The notes under the pieces are model-generated. The model did no database searches and was not told the origin of the DNA. It saw only the letters and a program-made list of their open reading frames with translations. Positions 63,591 to 64,000 of a DNA stretch of 64,000 nucleotides are shown piece after piece (within the stretch, counting starts at the first letter, position 1; every line of letters begins with the position of its first letter). Source of the DNA: UBA1731 sp045595285 (lineage in GTDB: Bacteria > Verrucomicrobiota > Kiritimatiellia > RFP12 > UBA1067); assembly GCA_045595285.1 (NCBI GenBank), contig JAZOAC010000135.1, forward strand, positions 1-64,000, in the 5' to 3' direction. The position numbers and the translations under genes were made by a program.

Positions 63591-64000
63591 TCAGCCCCTC
63601 CCCCCTGCGCACGAAATTATCTCTTCCGCCGCAATGGCGAGCGGATCTCCATCCGTCTGGAGATATCCCATCGCCATGTCAAGTCTCTTTGCCGCCTCAT
63701 TGCGCAGCGATACGTCCGCAAGCCAACGCTCCAGCTGCAGCGCTACCGCATCAGGCGTGAAATCTTCCTGCAGGAGCTCCGGCATGGGCGGTTCGAATCC
63801 ACACTTCTCCGCCACTACATTGGCGAGCCCGACATGTTTCACGCCTTTTATCACACGCCTTGCGAACCATGCAAGAAACGGACCTACCGCATACACCAGC
63901 ACAGTCGGACAGCGCACAAGCGCCGCCTCGAGCGTGGCTGTGCCGCTCGCAACCGCCGCACAGTCCGCAATACGAAGAAGATCACGGGCCTTCCCCTTCT
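63591..64000 (-). CDS. lpxB: Lipid-A-disaccharide synthase LpxB, C-terminal part (runs off the window)
   Basis: The last 136 codons are present. ASGTATLEAALVRCPTVLVY, then HVGLANVVAEK, are the conserved end of LpxB, which joins UDP-2,3-diacylglucosamine and lipid X. The start lies beyond 64000. It is followed by the nudix gene. Confidence 0.9.
   Translation of the reverse strand, partial: KGKARDLLRIADCAAVASGTATLEAALVRCPTVLVYAVGPFLAWFARRVIKGVKHVGLANVVAEKCGFEPPMPELLQEDFTPDAVALQLERWLADVSLRNEAAKRLDMAMGYLQTDGDPLAIAAEEIISCAGGRG

Overview
The window looks like a chromosomal piece of a Gram-negative, polysaccharide-degrading bacterium, most plausibly a gut Kiritimatiellae/Verrucomicrobiota-type organism. 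This is inferred from gene style (XylR-like AraC regulators, Tat-exported oxidoreductases and phosphatases, very large secreted beta-strand-rich proteins, GH109, a GH13-GH133 debranching fusion), not from a marker phylogeny. LPS and outer-membrane genes (lpxA, lpxB, two LptF/LptG permeases, tolB, a lipoprotein TolC-like factor) show a double membrane. Nearly every gene is on the minus strand; the exceptions are two AraC-type regulators (2-193, cut by the window edge, and 23616-24818).

Layout. 0.1-6.7 kb: glycogen-debranching enzyme and a trpB2/glutamate-symporter pair. 6.9-13.6 kb: housekeeping block coaD-yceD-rpmF-plsX-tRNA-Pro, then lptG-like-nusB-ribD-ribE-TPR. 13.6-15.9 kb: an accessory island with an unrecognised 413-aa protein between two diverged copies of a 173-bp repeat, plus a transposase tail. 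The second repeat copy forms the C-terminus of the next gene. 15.7-24.8 kb: a compact glycan locus (LamG-type protein, GH3, GH42-like enzyme, beta-helix protein) divergent from its probable XylR-type regulator, with paired TTGCGAA sites between them. 24.8-27.2 kb: mutS.

27.3-55.2 kb: a very large glycan and sugar-acid region. It encodes GH78, GH109, GH16, GH2, a tannase/feruloyl-esterase-like protein, two exported metallophosphoesterases, a VOC lipoprotein, a sodium:solute symporter, and the galactonate-type route DgoD, KdgK, Eda. It also holds four paralogues of an uncharacterised GH20-like TIM-barrel family and two large secreted repeat proteins. Genes from 50989 down to 30056 are almost all overlapping or under 60 bp apart; a TATAAT box at 35252-35257 may split them into two transcripts. 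A working model is extracellular deconstruction of a galactose/rhamnose-rich, possibly acylated or feruloylated glycan, uptake by the symporter, and sugar-acid catabolism to pyruvate and glyceraldehyde-3-phosphate. The substrate is inference.

55.2-64 kb: envelope genes tolB, lpxA, an LptF/G permease, two ABC ATPases, a MacA-like adaptor and an outer-membrane factor, then nudix and a partial lpxB at the edge. No rRNA, CRISPR array, prophage or intact IS was found. The most interesting items are the GH20-like paralogue family, the A10 tract that breaks the signal peptide of one large secreted protein, and the dispersed repeat that has been recruited as a protein C-terminus.
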